Origin: Candidatus Villigracilis affinis
Lineage (GTDB): Bacteria; Chloroflexota; Anaerolineae; Anaerolineales; Villigracilaceae
Reading direction: 5' to 3'
Length of the DNA stretch: 64,000 nt
Assembly (NCBI GenBank): GCA_016718275.1
Contig: JADKEA010000002.1
Location: 1 to 64,000, forward strand
A model generated the notes under the pieces. That model ran no database searches. It was given only the letters and a program-made list of their open reading frames with translations, and had not been told where the DNA came from. The first letter of the stretch is position 1; every line of letters begins with the position of its first letter. The position numbers and the translations under genes are program-made. Shown one piece after another: positions 26,634 to 35,668 of this stretch.

Positions 26634-29084
26634 CTACTCTGAAAGCCCATACAATCGACGATAGATGGTATAGATCTCGTAAATGCTGCGGATGTAATTG
26701 CGGGTCTCTTCGAAGCGTACCGATTCCAAAAATAGGTCGGGATCGCCATTTGAAAGTTCTTTCCATTCGATCGCATTCCCTGGGCCGCCGTTGTAAGCCG
26801 CCAGCGCGGCGTACAGGTCGCCGCCCAACAGGTCTCGATTGTTGCCGAGATAATGAGTCCCAAAAGCGATGCTCACATCAGGTCGGTACAGGTCTTCATC
26901 GCTGTAATTGACAGGCCAGCCAAGCTGCGAAACGATCTGCCCGCCCGTGGACGGAATGACCTGCATCAATCCGCGCGCACCTGCACTGGATTTTACAAAT
27001 CCCTCGAATAAGCTCTCCTGCCGAATTACACTGAAGATGAACAATGGGTCGAATCGATTCGCCTCCGCATCAGGAAGTACCAGGTCGGCATAGTACAAAC
27101 CGTAGCGCACATGGCCGAAATAAGGCGGCGCCATCATCGATTCAGTGTGTTCATCCAATCCTGCAATGGTAAGCACCTGCCGCCCTGTGAAGATCGCAGA
27201 ACGATACAACCCAATATCCAGCAAGTAATTCATTAACCGATAGCTGCCCACTGCGTCCATGTTTGTTTCCAGTTCCGCGCGCAGGTTTTCAAATTCAAGG
27301 CGGGCATCTTCGTAAATGCCAAGCTCCATCAATTCAGTGCCGCGGATGACGCGCTGGTCACTTGCAAGCGGACCCAGTCCGTTCAGATCAGTTTCCAGCG
27401 GAAGGTTGAAGGTGAGGCGTATCCATGAATCGGCATCCTTGCGTTCAGATTCCAGGTTTGGCGCGAGGTTGACCGAGATCGGCGCTTGAAACGGCTGCCG
27501 TTCCAATAAAAGGTCGCGTGCGCGTTCGCTGTAATATCCCGCAGGGTCACGATCTTGTGCGGCGCGCCATGCATTGACGGCGGCCTCTCCATCCCCAAGC
27601 TGCAGCTGTGCCTTTCCCATCCATAGATAGGCGCGTGCCTGGTCCACTGCCAGCATAGAAAGTGTAAGACTGCGATTGAACGCATCCAGCGCAGGGACCG
27701 TGTTGCCGTTACGGTAATGAATGATGCCTGTCAAAAAGGTGGCGGTGGAGGCCTGCTCGGAACCAGGGTATTCATTTGCAACGCGCGCCCAAATTTGAAT
27801 GGCTTCTTCATACTTGCCGTTGCGTTCATAAATGCGCGCCGCGCTCATCAAATAATCTGCAGAGATCTCACTGCTCGGAACCGCTGCGACAAAATCCAAA
27901 AGTGTTTTGATACCCACATTATATGAGCCGAGGTTGTACCATTCGATGAATGCTTTTTCACCCCACGCATCCACCCAACGCGGATGTGTCGGATAGTCCG
28001 TGATGAATTTTGAATAATCCAATAATGCCGCGTCGTAATTTCCCAGATCGCGATGCGATTGTGCGCGATAGTAATATGCCGTTCCGTCATTCGTTGGGTT
28101 TTCGACGAGGTATTGATTGAATGCCGCAACTGCCACATCATATTGCCCCGCGAAGTAATCCACCAGACCGCGATCCAATTGATTGACTGTGCCGCCCGCA
28201 TCCAATAAAGCCACCAAACTCAGATAGGAATAATACGAAAGCGGATACTGCTCCACAGCCAGGCGGAATCGATTCAGCGCTTCTTCACTTTGACCGATGG
28301 CCTGATACGCCAACCCAGACTCATACGCCACTTGAGCCTTGATGTAATCGTTCGGCGCGCGTGCCGCGATGCCGTCATACAAAGCCAGTGCAGAGTTGTA
28401 ATCTCCCATGGAGACCTGAGTCGAAGCCACTTTCAAGTCCAATGTGATGTCATCGCCGAGGGCTGGGGCTTGAATGGCGGCCGTGTAGGCGGAAAGCGCG
28501 CTCGGATAATCCAGTGCCCCATACAATGCATCGCCGCGCAATTCCTGCACGTACGCATCCAGGTGACCGGGGCGCACCACAAGATAGGACTGCCAGGCAT
28601 CTGCGGCGGCTTGATAATTTCCCAAACGATAATTTGCCAGCCCCTGCAGGAAATAGGCTTGCCCTAAATTTATGGATTGCGGAAATCCCGTGATCAATGC
28701 CTGCGTAGATGCCAGCGTTTCTTCGTAGCGTTCCTCTGCAAAATAGACTCGCGCCTCACCCCATTTTGCAGCAGCCTGCACCAGTGGATCGGGCGAATCG
28801 GTCAGCGCGGTTTTGTAATGGATCAACGCGTTTTCATAGTCGCCGTTGAATAGCGCAATATCGCCTTTGTCCACGCGGGCGATGGGCAGCGGGGTTGGTG
28901 TGATGGTAGGGGTGGAGGTCGCTTCAGGAGTGGAGGTGACATTCGGGGTCAGCGTCCAGCCGGGGGGGATGGTGGGGAAACCTGGAAGGATGGAACAAGC
29001 CGTTATCGCCGTAGCAAGCCAAAGTCCAAGAAAGACGCGCAGGCTTGAGCGGCGGAGATTTGTCGAAGGGCGGATGAATTTCAT
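26634..29084 (-). CDS. Lipoprotein soluble lytic transglycosylase with TPR repeats
   Basis: An 816-residue Slt-type enzyme that cleaves the glycan strand of peptidoglycan. A lipobox (AITAC near residue 30) follows the signal peptide; a Thr/Pro linker follows. Residues about 70-520 are tetratricopeptide repeats (many A-x-Y-x-x-G-x-Y units). The C-terminal SLT domain has the catalytic Glu in VIRQESLF, then SSAGARGLMQVIPST and LAAYNGGPGNA. The start at 29084 follows TATAAA by six bases. It converges on yggU and shares its terminator. Confidence 0.92.
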   Translation of the reverse strand: MKFIRPSTNLRRSSLRVFLGLWLATAITACSILPGFPTIPPGWTLTPNVTSTPEATSTPTITPTPLPIARVDKGDIALFNGDYENALIHYKTALTDSPDPLVQAAAKWGEARVYFAEERYEETLASTQALITGFPQSINLGQAYFLQGLANYRLGNYQAAADAWQSYLVVRPGHLDAYVQELRGDALYGALDYPSALSAYTAAIQAPALGDDITLDLKVASTQVSMGDYNSALALYDGIAARAPNDYIKAQVAYESGLAYQAIGQSEEALNRFRLAVEQYPLSYYSYLSLVALLDAGGTVNQLDRGLVDYFAGQYDVAVAAFNQYLVENPTNDGTAYYYRAQSHRDLGNYDAALLDYSKFITDYPTHPRWVDAWGEKAFIEWYNLGSYNVGIKTLLDFVAAVPSSEISADYLMSAARIYERNGKYEEAIQIWARVANEYPGSEQASTATFLTGIIHYRNGNTVPALDAFNRSLTLSMLAVDQARAYLWMGKAQLQLGDGEAAVNAWRAAQDRDPAGYYSERARDLLLERQPFQAPISVNLAPNLESERKDADSWIRLTFNLPLETDLNGLGPLASDQRVIRGTELMELGIYEDARLEFENLRAELETNMDAVGSYRLMNYLLDIGLYRSAIFTGRQVLTIAGLDEHTESMMAPPYFGHVRYGLYYADLVLPDAEANRFDPLFIFSVIRQESLFEGFVKSSAGARGLMQVIPSTGGQIVSQLGWPVNYSDEDLYRPDVSIAFGTHYLGNNRDLLGGDLYAALAAYNGGPGNAIEWKELSNGDPDLFLESVRFEETRNYIRSIYEIYTIYRRLYGLSE

Positions 29085-29096
29085 CCTATTTTTATA
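29085..29096 (-). promoter_or_regulatory. TATAAA box six bases before the transglycosylase start
   Basis: On the minus strand TATAAA is followed by AATAGG and ATG. AGG is too close to the ATG to act as a ribosome-binding site. Confidence 0.5.
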
Positions 29097-29220
29097 CTGG
29101 TAAAAGACAGGAGCGTCAAGCGGGATAATCCGGGTTTGTGTGTGATATATTAACCGCTGTCACACGGCAGTAAATTTTGCGCGATGGCATATCAAAATAA
29201 AAAGAGGAAAAAGTAAAAAA

Positions 29221-30366
29221 ATGAACATACAGCACAAAATTTATCATCTCGGACGGTTGATTTTGTCTGCATTTTTGTTGTTTGCTGTTGCAGCGTGTGG
29301 AACCAAACCGCAGGAATCCGCGGCGCATGTGACGTCGACTGGATTCGTGTGCCCCGAACCCAGCCCGCGCGTGGAATTTGAAAGCAAGGAAATCAATATT
29401 TTCACATGGACGGAGTACGTGCCTGCCGATATCATCGATTGCTTCGGGCTGGTCTACGGCGTGGATGTGAACGTGGATTATTTTTCGTCGAACGAAGAAC
29501 TGTATACGAAGATGTCATTTGGCGAGAGCGTGAATCCGTATGACGTGGTTCACCCAAGCGATTACATGATCGATGTTTTGATCCGCGAAGGGCTTTTGCA
29601 AAAACTTGACTCGGGCAAACTCGAGAATATGAAGAATCTGGATGGCGGTTTGATAAGCGCCTACGGCAGTACGCTCGATTTTATCGTGCCCTATCAGATG
29701 GGAACGCAGGCCATTGTGTATAACAGCGAAACCGTGACCAACCCGCCGACCTCCTGGGCCGATCTGTGGAGCCCTGAATACAAAGGCCGAATCGTCGCTG
29801 TGGATGATAACCGTGTGGTCATTGGCATGGCATTGCTCACGCTTGGCTATGACGTCAACACCACCGATGAAGCCCAGCTTGAAGAAGCGAAACAGAAACT
29901 CATCGAACTCATGCCGAACATCCGCGTCTTTGACAGTGACAGCCCCAAGACCCCGCTTGTCGCTGGCGATGTGGATCTGGGCATCGTCTGGAATGGCGAG
30001 GCATTTTTGGCAAAGCAGGAAAATGCCGCATTTGAGTATGCCTTTCCGAAGGAAGGTTCGATCATCTTCTTCGACGGCATGGGTATTCCGACCAACGCAC
30101 CGCATCCAGATATCAGCTATGCGTGGTTCAACTACATGATGCAGGGTGATGTCTTCTGGTTGACGCTGGTTGATTACCCATACACCATTCCAAATCAAGC
30201 CGCGCTTGATTTTGCAAAGGCGAATCACGCCGAAGTATACGAAGCCTACATGGCTTCGCCCATCACCAACACCCCCGCTGATATTTTCGCACAGGGACAT
30301 AAAGTGGAAGACCTCGGCAATGCACTTTCACTCTACGATCAGATCTGGACAGAGATCAAGGAATAA
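29221..30366 (+). CDS. potD: Spermidine/putrescine-type ABC transporter substrate-binding lipoprotein
   Basis: A 381-residue binding protein of the PotD/PotF family. The lipobox is AVAACG near residue 22. Characteristic segments are NIFTWTEYVP, YDVVHPSDYMIDVLIREGLLQKLD, VPYQMGTQAIVYN and the C-terminal half with DSPKTPLVAGDVDLGIVWNGEA. No permease or ATPase gene lies nearby, so the rest of the transporter must be elsewhere. It ends eight bases before an aldolase gene, suggesting cotranscription. A ribosome-binding site (AGAGGAAAA) precedes the ATG. Confidence 0.88.
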   Translation: MNIQHKIYHLGRLILSAFLLFAVAACGTKPQESAAHVTSTGFVCPEPSPRVEFESKEINIFTWTEYVPADIIDCFGLVYGVDVNVDYFSSNEELYTKMSFGESVNPYDVVHPSDYMIDVLIREGLLQKLDSGKLENMKNLDGGLISAYGSTLDFIVPYQMGTQAIVYNSETVTNPPTSWADLWSPEYKGRIVAVDDNRVVIGMALLTLGYDVNTTDEAQLEEAKQKLIELMPNIRVFDSDSPKTPLVAGDVDLGIVWNGEAFLAKQENAAFEYAFPKEGSIIFFDGMGIPTNAPHPDISYAWFNYMMQGDVFWLTLVDYPYTIPNQAALDFAKANHAEVYEAYMASPITNTPADIFAQGHKVEDLGNALSLYDQIWTEIKE

Positions 30367-30374
30367 GCGCATCC

Positions 30375-31040
30375 ATGTTGAATTTTTCTTCCACGGCAGG
30401 TGAAGCCGATCTTCGCCTTGCCATCATCGAATGCGGACGTATTGCTTATGAACGACATTTGGTCACTTCCAATGATGGCAACATTTCCGCACGCATGGAA
30501 AATGGAAACATCCTCATCACACCCTCGGGTATTTCCAAAGGCCGTTTGAGCGCCGATGATATGCTCGTTGTCGATCTGGATGGCAATATCATTTCCTCGC
30601 GCCCCGATCGCAAGCCATCCTCCGAGACGCCCATGCATCTCGAAGTGTACAAACAAAGAAAGGATGTGCGTGCCGTCCTGCACGCACATCCCATCTTCGC
30701 CACCACACTCACGGTTTCGGGCCTTGATTTTCCCGTGGATGTGCTTCCCGAAGTTTTACTCACGCTTGGGAATGTGCCCGTCACCGCGTATGCAACTCCG
30801 TCATCGCATGAAGATGCGGCTGTCATCCGCCCGTTCGTCAAAAACCATAACGCGCTTTTGCTTTGCCAGCATGGCAGCCTCACCTATGGAAAAAATCTCG
30901 ATGAAGCACTGATCCATCTTGAACGCATCGAGCATGTCTCCGAAATTTATTGGCGCGCGAAGATGCTGGGTGAAGTGAAACGGGTTCCGCCCGAAGCGCA
31001 GGCAAAACTGATCGAATTGCACGAAAAATATTTCACATAG
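30375..31040 (+). CDS. Class II aldolase/adducin family enzyme
   Basis: A 221-residue zinc aldolase. SNDGNISAR and TPSGISKG bind phosphate, SSETPMHLEVYKQR holds the catalytic Glu, and HAHPIFATT and the later CQHGSLTYG give zinc His residues. The family covers fuculose- and 5-deoxyribulose-phosphate aldolases and MtnB dehydratases. Beside mtnA, the likely substrate is 5-methylthioribulose-1-phosphate or 5-deoxyribulose-1-phosphate, but sequence alone cannot tell aldol cleavage from dehydration. Confidence 0.85.
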   Translation: MLNFSSTAGEADLRLAIIECGRIAYERHLVTSNDGNISARMENGNILITPSGISKGRLSADDMLVVDLDGNIISSRPDRKPSSETPMHLEVYKQRKDVRAVLHAHPIFATTLTVSGLDFPVDVLPEVLLTLGNVPVTAYATPSSHEDAAVIRPFVKNHNALLLCQHGSLTYGKNLDEALIHLERIEHVSEIYWRAKMLGEVKRVPPEAQAKLIELHEKYFT

Positions 31041-31133
31041 TTCGCATCATTGAGTAAACAGAAAATCTATATTTCCATTCGTAATTTTCGGTAAAATTTA
31101 CTTGTTTATTAGACAAGCGATAAAGGATAAATC

Positions 31134-32178
31134 ATGCGTACGGTATTTTGGGAAAACAACGAACTAAAAATGATCGATCAGCGCATTCTGCCCGCGCGTT
31201 TCGAGGTCCTTTCTTATCGCGGACACAAGGAAGTTGCACATGCCATTACGGACATGGTGGTGCGCGGCGCGCCCGCCATCGGAGCCGCCGCCGCCTTTGG
31301 TCTCGCGCTTGCAGGATATGAATCCGCTTCCACTTCGACCGATGGCCTGATTGCTGATCTAAAGGCATCTGCCGCCGTTTTGAAGGCTTCGCGCCCAACC
31401 GCGGTAAACCTTGCCTGGGCCGTGGATCGTTTGATGCGCGTGGCAGAAAAAACTGAAAGATGAAAGAAACGCCGATACTGTGCGCGCGGCCATTTTGACC
31501 GAGGCACAAAACCTCGCCGATGAAGATGTGGCGATCAACAAGCGCATGGCCGAACATGGCGCGGCGCTCATCAACGACGGCGATACCATCATCCATCACT
31601 GCAACACAGGCGCACTCGCCACCGTAGACTGGGGCACGGCATTGGGCGTCATCCGCACGGCACATGAACAAGGTAAAAAGATTCATGTGCTGGTGGATGA
31701 GACTCGTCCGCGTTTGCAGGGTGCGCGCCTCACTGCCTGGGAATTGGAACAGTACGGCATTCCTTATGAGATCATCAGCGATAATATGTCTGGTTATTTT
31801 CTCAAGGCAGGCAAGGCTCAAAAAGTATTTTTCGGCGCGGACCGTGTGGCCGCCAATGGCGATGTAGCGAACAAGATCGGTACCTACATGCTCTCGCTCG
31901 CTGCGAAAGATAACAATGTCCCTGCTTATGCGGTTGTGCCCACTTCCACAGTAGACTTGTCCCTTGCGCACGGTGGTTTGATTCCCATCGAAGAGCGCAA
32001 CACCGACGAGGTCCTCGGCATTCAATTTCAGGGCGAGCCGATCGCGCCGAAAAATGCCAAAGCGCGCAACCCAGCTTTCGACGTCACACCGAATCGCCTG
32101 CTTAGTGGAATCGTCACTGAAAACGGCGTGGTCTATCCGCCGTTCGATGTCAACTTGAAGAAAGTCGTCAAAGAATAG
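31134..32178 (+). CDS. mtnA: S-methyl-5-thioribose-1-phosphate isomerase (one-base frameshift)
   Basis: A 347-residue isomerase when one base is ignored. It starts at the ATG behind AAAGGA. RGAPAIGAAAAFG and HCNTGALATVDWGTALG (catalytic Cys) are family motifs, and GADRVAANGDVANKIGTY has the catalytic Asp. The frame breaks at a run of six A (31447-31452); five A would give RVAEKLKDERNADTVRAA. Since the rest is perfectly conserved, a sequence error or a recent mutation is likely. It makes methylthioribulose-1-phosphate in methionine salvage or its deoxy analogue. Confidence 0.9.
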
Positions 32179-32193
32179 AAAGGTTTGTTTCAT

Positions 32194-32952
32194 ATGTTAT
32201 TTCAATCGCCCACACCCACTCGTTTTGACTTGAATTTCTCCTTCTTTGGGATTCCCGTGCGCGTCCATCCGTTGTTTTGGGTGATCGCCGTTTTGTTCGG
32301 GTCTTCCTCTGGCGGGATCGTGCAGTTGGTGACCTGGGTGGTGGTCGTGTTTGTCTCGATCCTGATCCACGAATTGGGGCATGCGCTGGCGATGCGGCGT
32401 TATGGAATTTCGTCGAACATCATCCTGCATTTTTCAGGCGGGTTGACCGTGCCCGAATCCATGCGTTGGGGGAGCGGTTTGGCCAGTGTTGCGCTCACGC
32501 CGAATCAGGAGATTTTCATCTCGTTGGCTGGCCCTTTCTCGGGGTTTTTGCTGGCAGCCTTTGCGATCATGGGGACTCTCGTTGTGGGTGGTTCCGTGAC
32601 GATGGGCACGTTACTTCTGGTACTTCCGGTACCCGTGAATGTTGTCCTGCCATTTGGCGTTGCCGTTCTCAACTCGTTCGTGTTGAACCTGTTATGGGTC
32701 AATATCTTTTGGGGCATCTTCAACCTTGTGCCTGTCTATCCCCTTGATGGCGGCCATGTAACTCGATATGTATTGCTCAAAGCGGACCCGTTGAATGGAG
32801 TGCGCAAATCGCTTTGGGTTTCGGTGATCGCAGGCATTTCTTTTGCCTTGATCGGTTTCTTCCTGCTGGGCAGCACCTACATGGCGATCCTGTTCGCGTT
32901 TCTCGCATTCCAAAGTTATCAAGCATTGCAAGGCAGCGTCGGCGGATATTAA
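32194..32952 (+). CDS. M50 family site-2-type membrane metalloprotease
   Basis: A 252-residue membrane protein with six or so hydrophobic segments. The zinc motif HELGH is in the second helix (ILIHELGHALAM) and the third ligand is in FNLVPVYPLDGGH. It has no CBS or PDZ domain, so it belongs to the short SpoIVFB-like group. The ATG at 32194 has AAAGG about ten bases upstream. The substrate is unknown. Confidence 0.88.
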   Translation: MLFQSPTPTRFDLNFSFFGIPVRVHPLFWVIAVLFGSSSGGIVQLVTWVVVVFVSILIHELGHALAMRRYGISSNIILHFSGGLTVPESMRWGSGLASVALTPNQEIFISLAGPFSGFLLAAFAIMGTLVVGGSVTMGTLLLVLPVPVNVVLPFGVAVLNSFVLNLLWVNIFWGIFNLVPVYPLDGGHVTRYVLLKADPLNGVRKSLWVSVIAGISFALIGFFLLGSTYMAILFAFLAFQSYQALQGSVGGY

Positions 32953-33022
32953 AGGCTGTAATCATTTTTCTGAAAAATTTCTTTACAATCCGCTTGTCCC
33001 GTGTTAAACTTTGCCCGCTTTC

Positions 33023-33051
33023 AGTGCGCTCTCGCGAGAGGGCGCATTTTT
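33023..33051 (+). terminator. Terminator or attenuator ahead of the PfkB kinase gene
   Basis: TGCGCTCTC pairs with GAGGGCGCA (one wobble) around GCGA and is followed by TTTTT. It ends 57 bases before the kinase start. Since there is little room for a promoter after it, it may either stop the protease transcript or act as an attenuator of the kinase gene. Confidence 0.7.
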
Positions 33052-33107
33052 CTGCGTAATTTTTCCTTTAGCGAAAAATGGCGCAAATTTTTTTCAAGGA
33101 AATAAAG

Positions 33108-34064
33108 ATGGACATTCTTCTCACTGGTTCTGTTGCCTACGATTATTTGATGACCTTCCCAGGTCTTTTCAAGGAACAAATTCTTCCCGAACGTCTGGCC
33201 TCGATCAGCCTTTCCTTCCTCGTTGAATCCATGTCGAAGCAGCGCGGCGGCATTGCCCCGAATATTGCGTACACCATGGCTCTGCTCGGCGAAAAACCGC
33301 GTGTGATGGCAACCGTCGGCGAGGATTTCGGCGACTATCGCACCTGGCTTGACTCAAAAGGCGTGGATACGACGCTGATGCAAGTGGTGCCTGGATTATT
33401 CACTGCCTCGTTCTTTGCGACGACCGATCAGGCCTCTGCTCAAATTGCATCGTTCTACCCCGGAGCAATGGGGCACTCCGCCACCCAATCCATCAAGGAA
33501 CTGGGCAAGAAGCCCGACCTTGTCATCGTTTCTCCCAGCGCACCCGATGCGATGATGAAATTCCCCGCTGAATGCCGTGAGTTGGGCATCCCTTATTTGT
33601 ACGATCCCAGCCAGCAGGTGCTGCGCCTCGAAGGGCATGAACTCGCCCGCGACATGGAAGGCGCATATTTCCTCTTCTGCAATGACTATGAGTTTGGTTT
33701 GATCTCAAAGAAGACAGGCTGGAGCTTGGATCAGATCCTGGAGCACGTGAAGGTGCTGGTCATCACACGCGGCAAGGATGGCGCTGACCTGTATTCAGAT
33801 GGTGACTCGGTTCACATCCCAACTGTTCCTGAGGATGAGATCGTCGATCCCACAGGCGTAGGCGATGCCTTCCGCGGCGGATTTCTCGCGGGTTATTCCC
33901 ACGGCTTCGATTGGAAATTGTGCGGTGAGATCGGTTCCCTTTCTGCCGTATACTGTCTTGAACAGCGCGGCACGCAGAACCATTCCTACACTCCCGCCGA
34001 ATTTGTAAAACGCTTCCGCCAGCATTTTGACGATGGCGGCAAGTTGGATGTATTCTTAAAGTAA
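33108..34064 (+). CDS. PfkB-family sugar/nucleoside kinase (adenosine kinase-like)
   Basis: A 318-residue ribokinase-fold enzyme. The start MDILLTGSVAYDYL at 33108 has AAGGA seven bases upstream. RGGIAPNIAYTMALLGEKPRVMATVGEDFGDY is the first PfkB signature, and DPTGVGDAFRGGFLAGY the second, with the catalytic Asp in GVGD. Its place just before ahcY favours adenosine as the substrate, which would pull the hydrolase reaction forward, but this is inference. Confidence 0.85.
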   Translation: MDILLTGSVAYDYLMTFPGLFKEQILPERLASISLSFLVESMSKQRGGIAPNIAYTMALLGEKPRVMATVGEDFGDYRTWLDSKGVDTTLMQVVPGLFTASFFATTDQASAQIASFYPGAMGHSATQSIKELGKKPDLVIVSPSAPDAMMKFPAECRELGIPYLYDPSQQVLRLEGHELARDMEGAYFLFCNDYEFGLISKKTGWSLDQILEHVKVLVITRGKDGADLYSDGDSVHIPTVPEDEIVDPTGVGDAFRGGFLAGYSHGFDWKLCGEIGSLSAVYCLEQRGTQNHSYTPAEFVKRFRQHFDDGGKLDVFLK

Positions 34065-34073
34065 AATATAAGC

Positions 34074-34134
34074 ACGGACTTTAGTCCGTAAGCCTAAAAC
34101 AATAATGGTGTTGTGGACTGATGTCCGCGATCCG
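34074..34134. repeat. Dispersed double-palindrome repeat, copy 2
   Basis: ACGGACTTTAGTCCGT (34074-34089) and GTGGACTGATGTCCGC (34113-34128) are near-palindromes. Their order and their CGCGATC end match copy 1 at 21258. Confidence 0.7.
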
Positions 34135-34155
34135 AATAGCACATAAAGGAGCAAT

Positions 34156-35487
34156 ATGAATAATTACGATATCAAAGATTTGAATCAAGCCGAAGGTGGC
34201 CGTCGCCGCATTGATTGGGCGGAACGCGAAATGCCCGTCCTTCGTTCCATCCGCGAGCGCTTTAAGAAGGAGAAACCCCTCAAGGGTTTGCGCCTTTCCT
34301 GCTGTTTGCATGTGACCACCGAAACCGCGAACCTGATGATTACCCTGCAGGAGGGCGGCGCAGACATCGTTCTCACTGCCTCGAACCCGCTTTCCACTCA
34401 GGATGATGTAGCCGCCGCTTTGGTGAATCAATACGAAATTCCTGTCTATGCCATCAAGGGCGAAGACAAAGTTACCTACTTCAAGCACATCCGCGCCGCG
34501 TTGGAGCATATGCCTCACATGACCCAGGACGATGGCGCTGACCTCGTTTCTTCATTGTTCTTCATCGAAATGGGACGTTTCGAAAAACTCGAGCCTTCCC
34601 TCGCTTCATGGGCACAAGGCCTGAGCGAAGCGGAACGCAAGCAGATGCTTAAGAACGTCATTGGCGGTACCGAAGAGACCACCACGGGCGTCATCCGCTT
34701 GAAGGCGATGGAAGCTGACAAGGTTTTGAAATTCCCCGTCATCGCAGTGAACGATGCGTTGACCAAGCATCTGTTCGATAATCGCTACGGCACTGGCCAA
34801 TCCACCGTGGACGGCATCATCCGTGCGACCAACGTATTGCTGGCTGGCAAGAACTTCGTCGTCGCTGGCTACGGCTGGTGCGGACGTGGTCTCGCCTCTC
34901 GCGCACGCGGCATGGGCGCTCAGGTCATCGTGACCGAGATCGACCCGATGAAGGCACTCGAAGCGGTCATGGACGGCTATCAGGTCATGCCGATGATGGA
35001 TGCCTCCAGGATCGGCGACATCTTCTGCACCGTCACAGGCGACTTGAATGTGATCGACAAGAAACACTTTGAAGTGATGAAAGATGGCGCGCTCGTTGCC
35101 AACTCCGGTCACTTCAATGTTGAGATCAATATTCCTTCGCTCGCTGACATGAGCGTGGGCGAACCGAATCGTGTCCGCCCGTTCGTTGACCAGTATCTCA
35201 CCAAGGATGGCCGCAAGATCAACATCCTCGGCGAAGGCCGCCTCATCAACCTCGCTTCCGCCGAAGGCCACCCCGCCTCCGTGATGGACATGTCCTTTGC
35301 GAACCAGGCACTCTCCGCCGAATACATGGCGAAGAACGCCGACAAGCTCGAAAAGAAGGTGTACTCCGTCCCGACCGATATTGACAACGAGATCGCCCGC
35401 CTCAAGCTCGAATCGATGGGTGTTAGGATCGACATCCTTTCCGATGAGCAGTTGCACTATCTGAATTCCTGGGAAGAAGGCACCTAA
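34156..35487 (+). CDS. ahcY: Adenosylhomocysteinase
   Basis: A 443-residue NAD-dependent hydrolase that splits S-adenosylhomocysteine to adenosine and homocysteine. Hallmarks are LSCCLHVTTETANLM, the central VNDALTKHLFDNRYGTGQS and the NAD site VVAGYGWCGRGLASRARGMG, followed by the C-terminal NLASAEGHPASVMDMSF. GGAG precedes the ATG. It is probably linked to the kinase upstream, with only a repeat between them, and ends at a clear terminator. Confidence 0.96.
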   Translation: MNNYDIKDLNQAEGGRRRIDWAEREMPVLRSIRERFKKEKPLKGLRLSCCLHVTTETANLMITLQEGGADIVLTASNPLSTQDDVAAALVNQYEIPVYAIKGEDKVTYFKHIRAALEHMPHMTQDDGADLVSSLFFIEMGRFEKLEPSLASWAQGLSEAERKQMLKNVIGGTEETTTGVIRLKAMEADKVLKFPVIAVNDALTKHLFDNRYGTGQSTVDGIIRATNVLLAGKNFVVAGYGWCGRGLASRARGMGAQVIVTEIDPMKALEAVMDGYQVMPMMDASRIGDIFCTVTGDLNVIDKKHFEVMKDGALVANSGHFNVEINIPSLADMSVGEPNRVRPFVDQYLTKDGRKINILGEGRLINLASAEGHPASVMDMSFANQALSAEYMAKNADKLEKKVYSVPTDIDNEIARLKLESMGVRIDILSDEQLHYLNSWEEGT

Positions 35488-35516
35488 GTCAGCTTCGATT
35501 TTGGAGTTTCAATTTT

Positions 35517-35547
35517 GTCCCGCGAAGAAATTCGCGGGGCTTTTTTA
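35517..35547 (+). terminator. Rho-independent terminator after ahcY
   Basis: CCCGCGAA pairs with TTCGCGGG around GAAA and is followed by GCTTTTTT. Confidence 0.92.
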
Positions 35548-35668
35548 TTTAATTGTGATGTTCGTCGTGATACCCGGCAGTGTCAATAATGCTACAATGA
35601 ATTCACGCAAACTTTATAAAAACATGTTCAGGTAATTTGTTTTTTTCACTTTTCTCGGGAGGGAAAAT

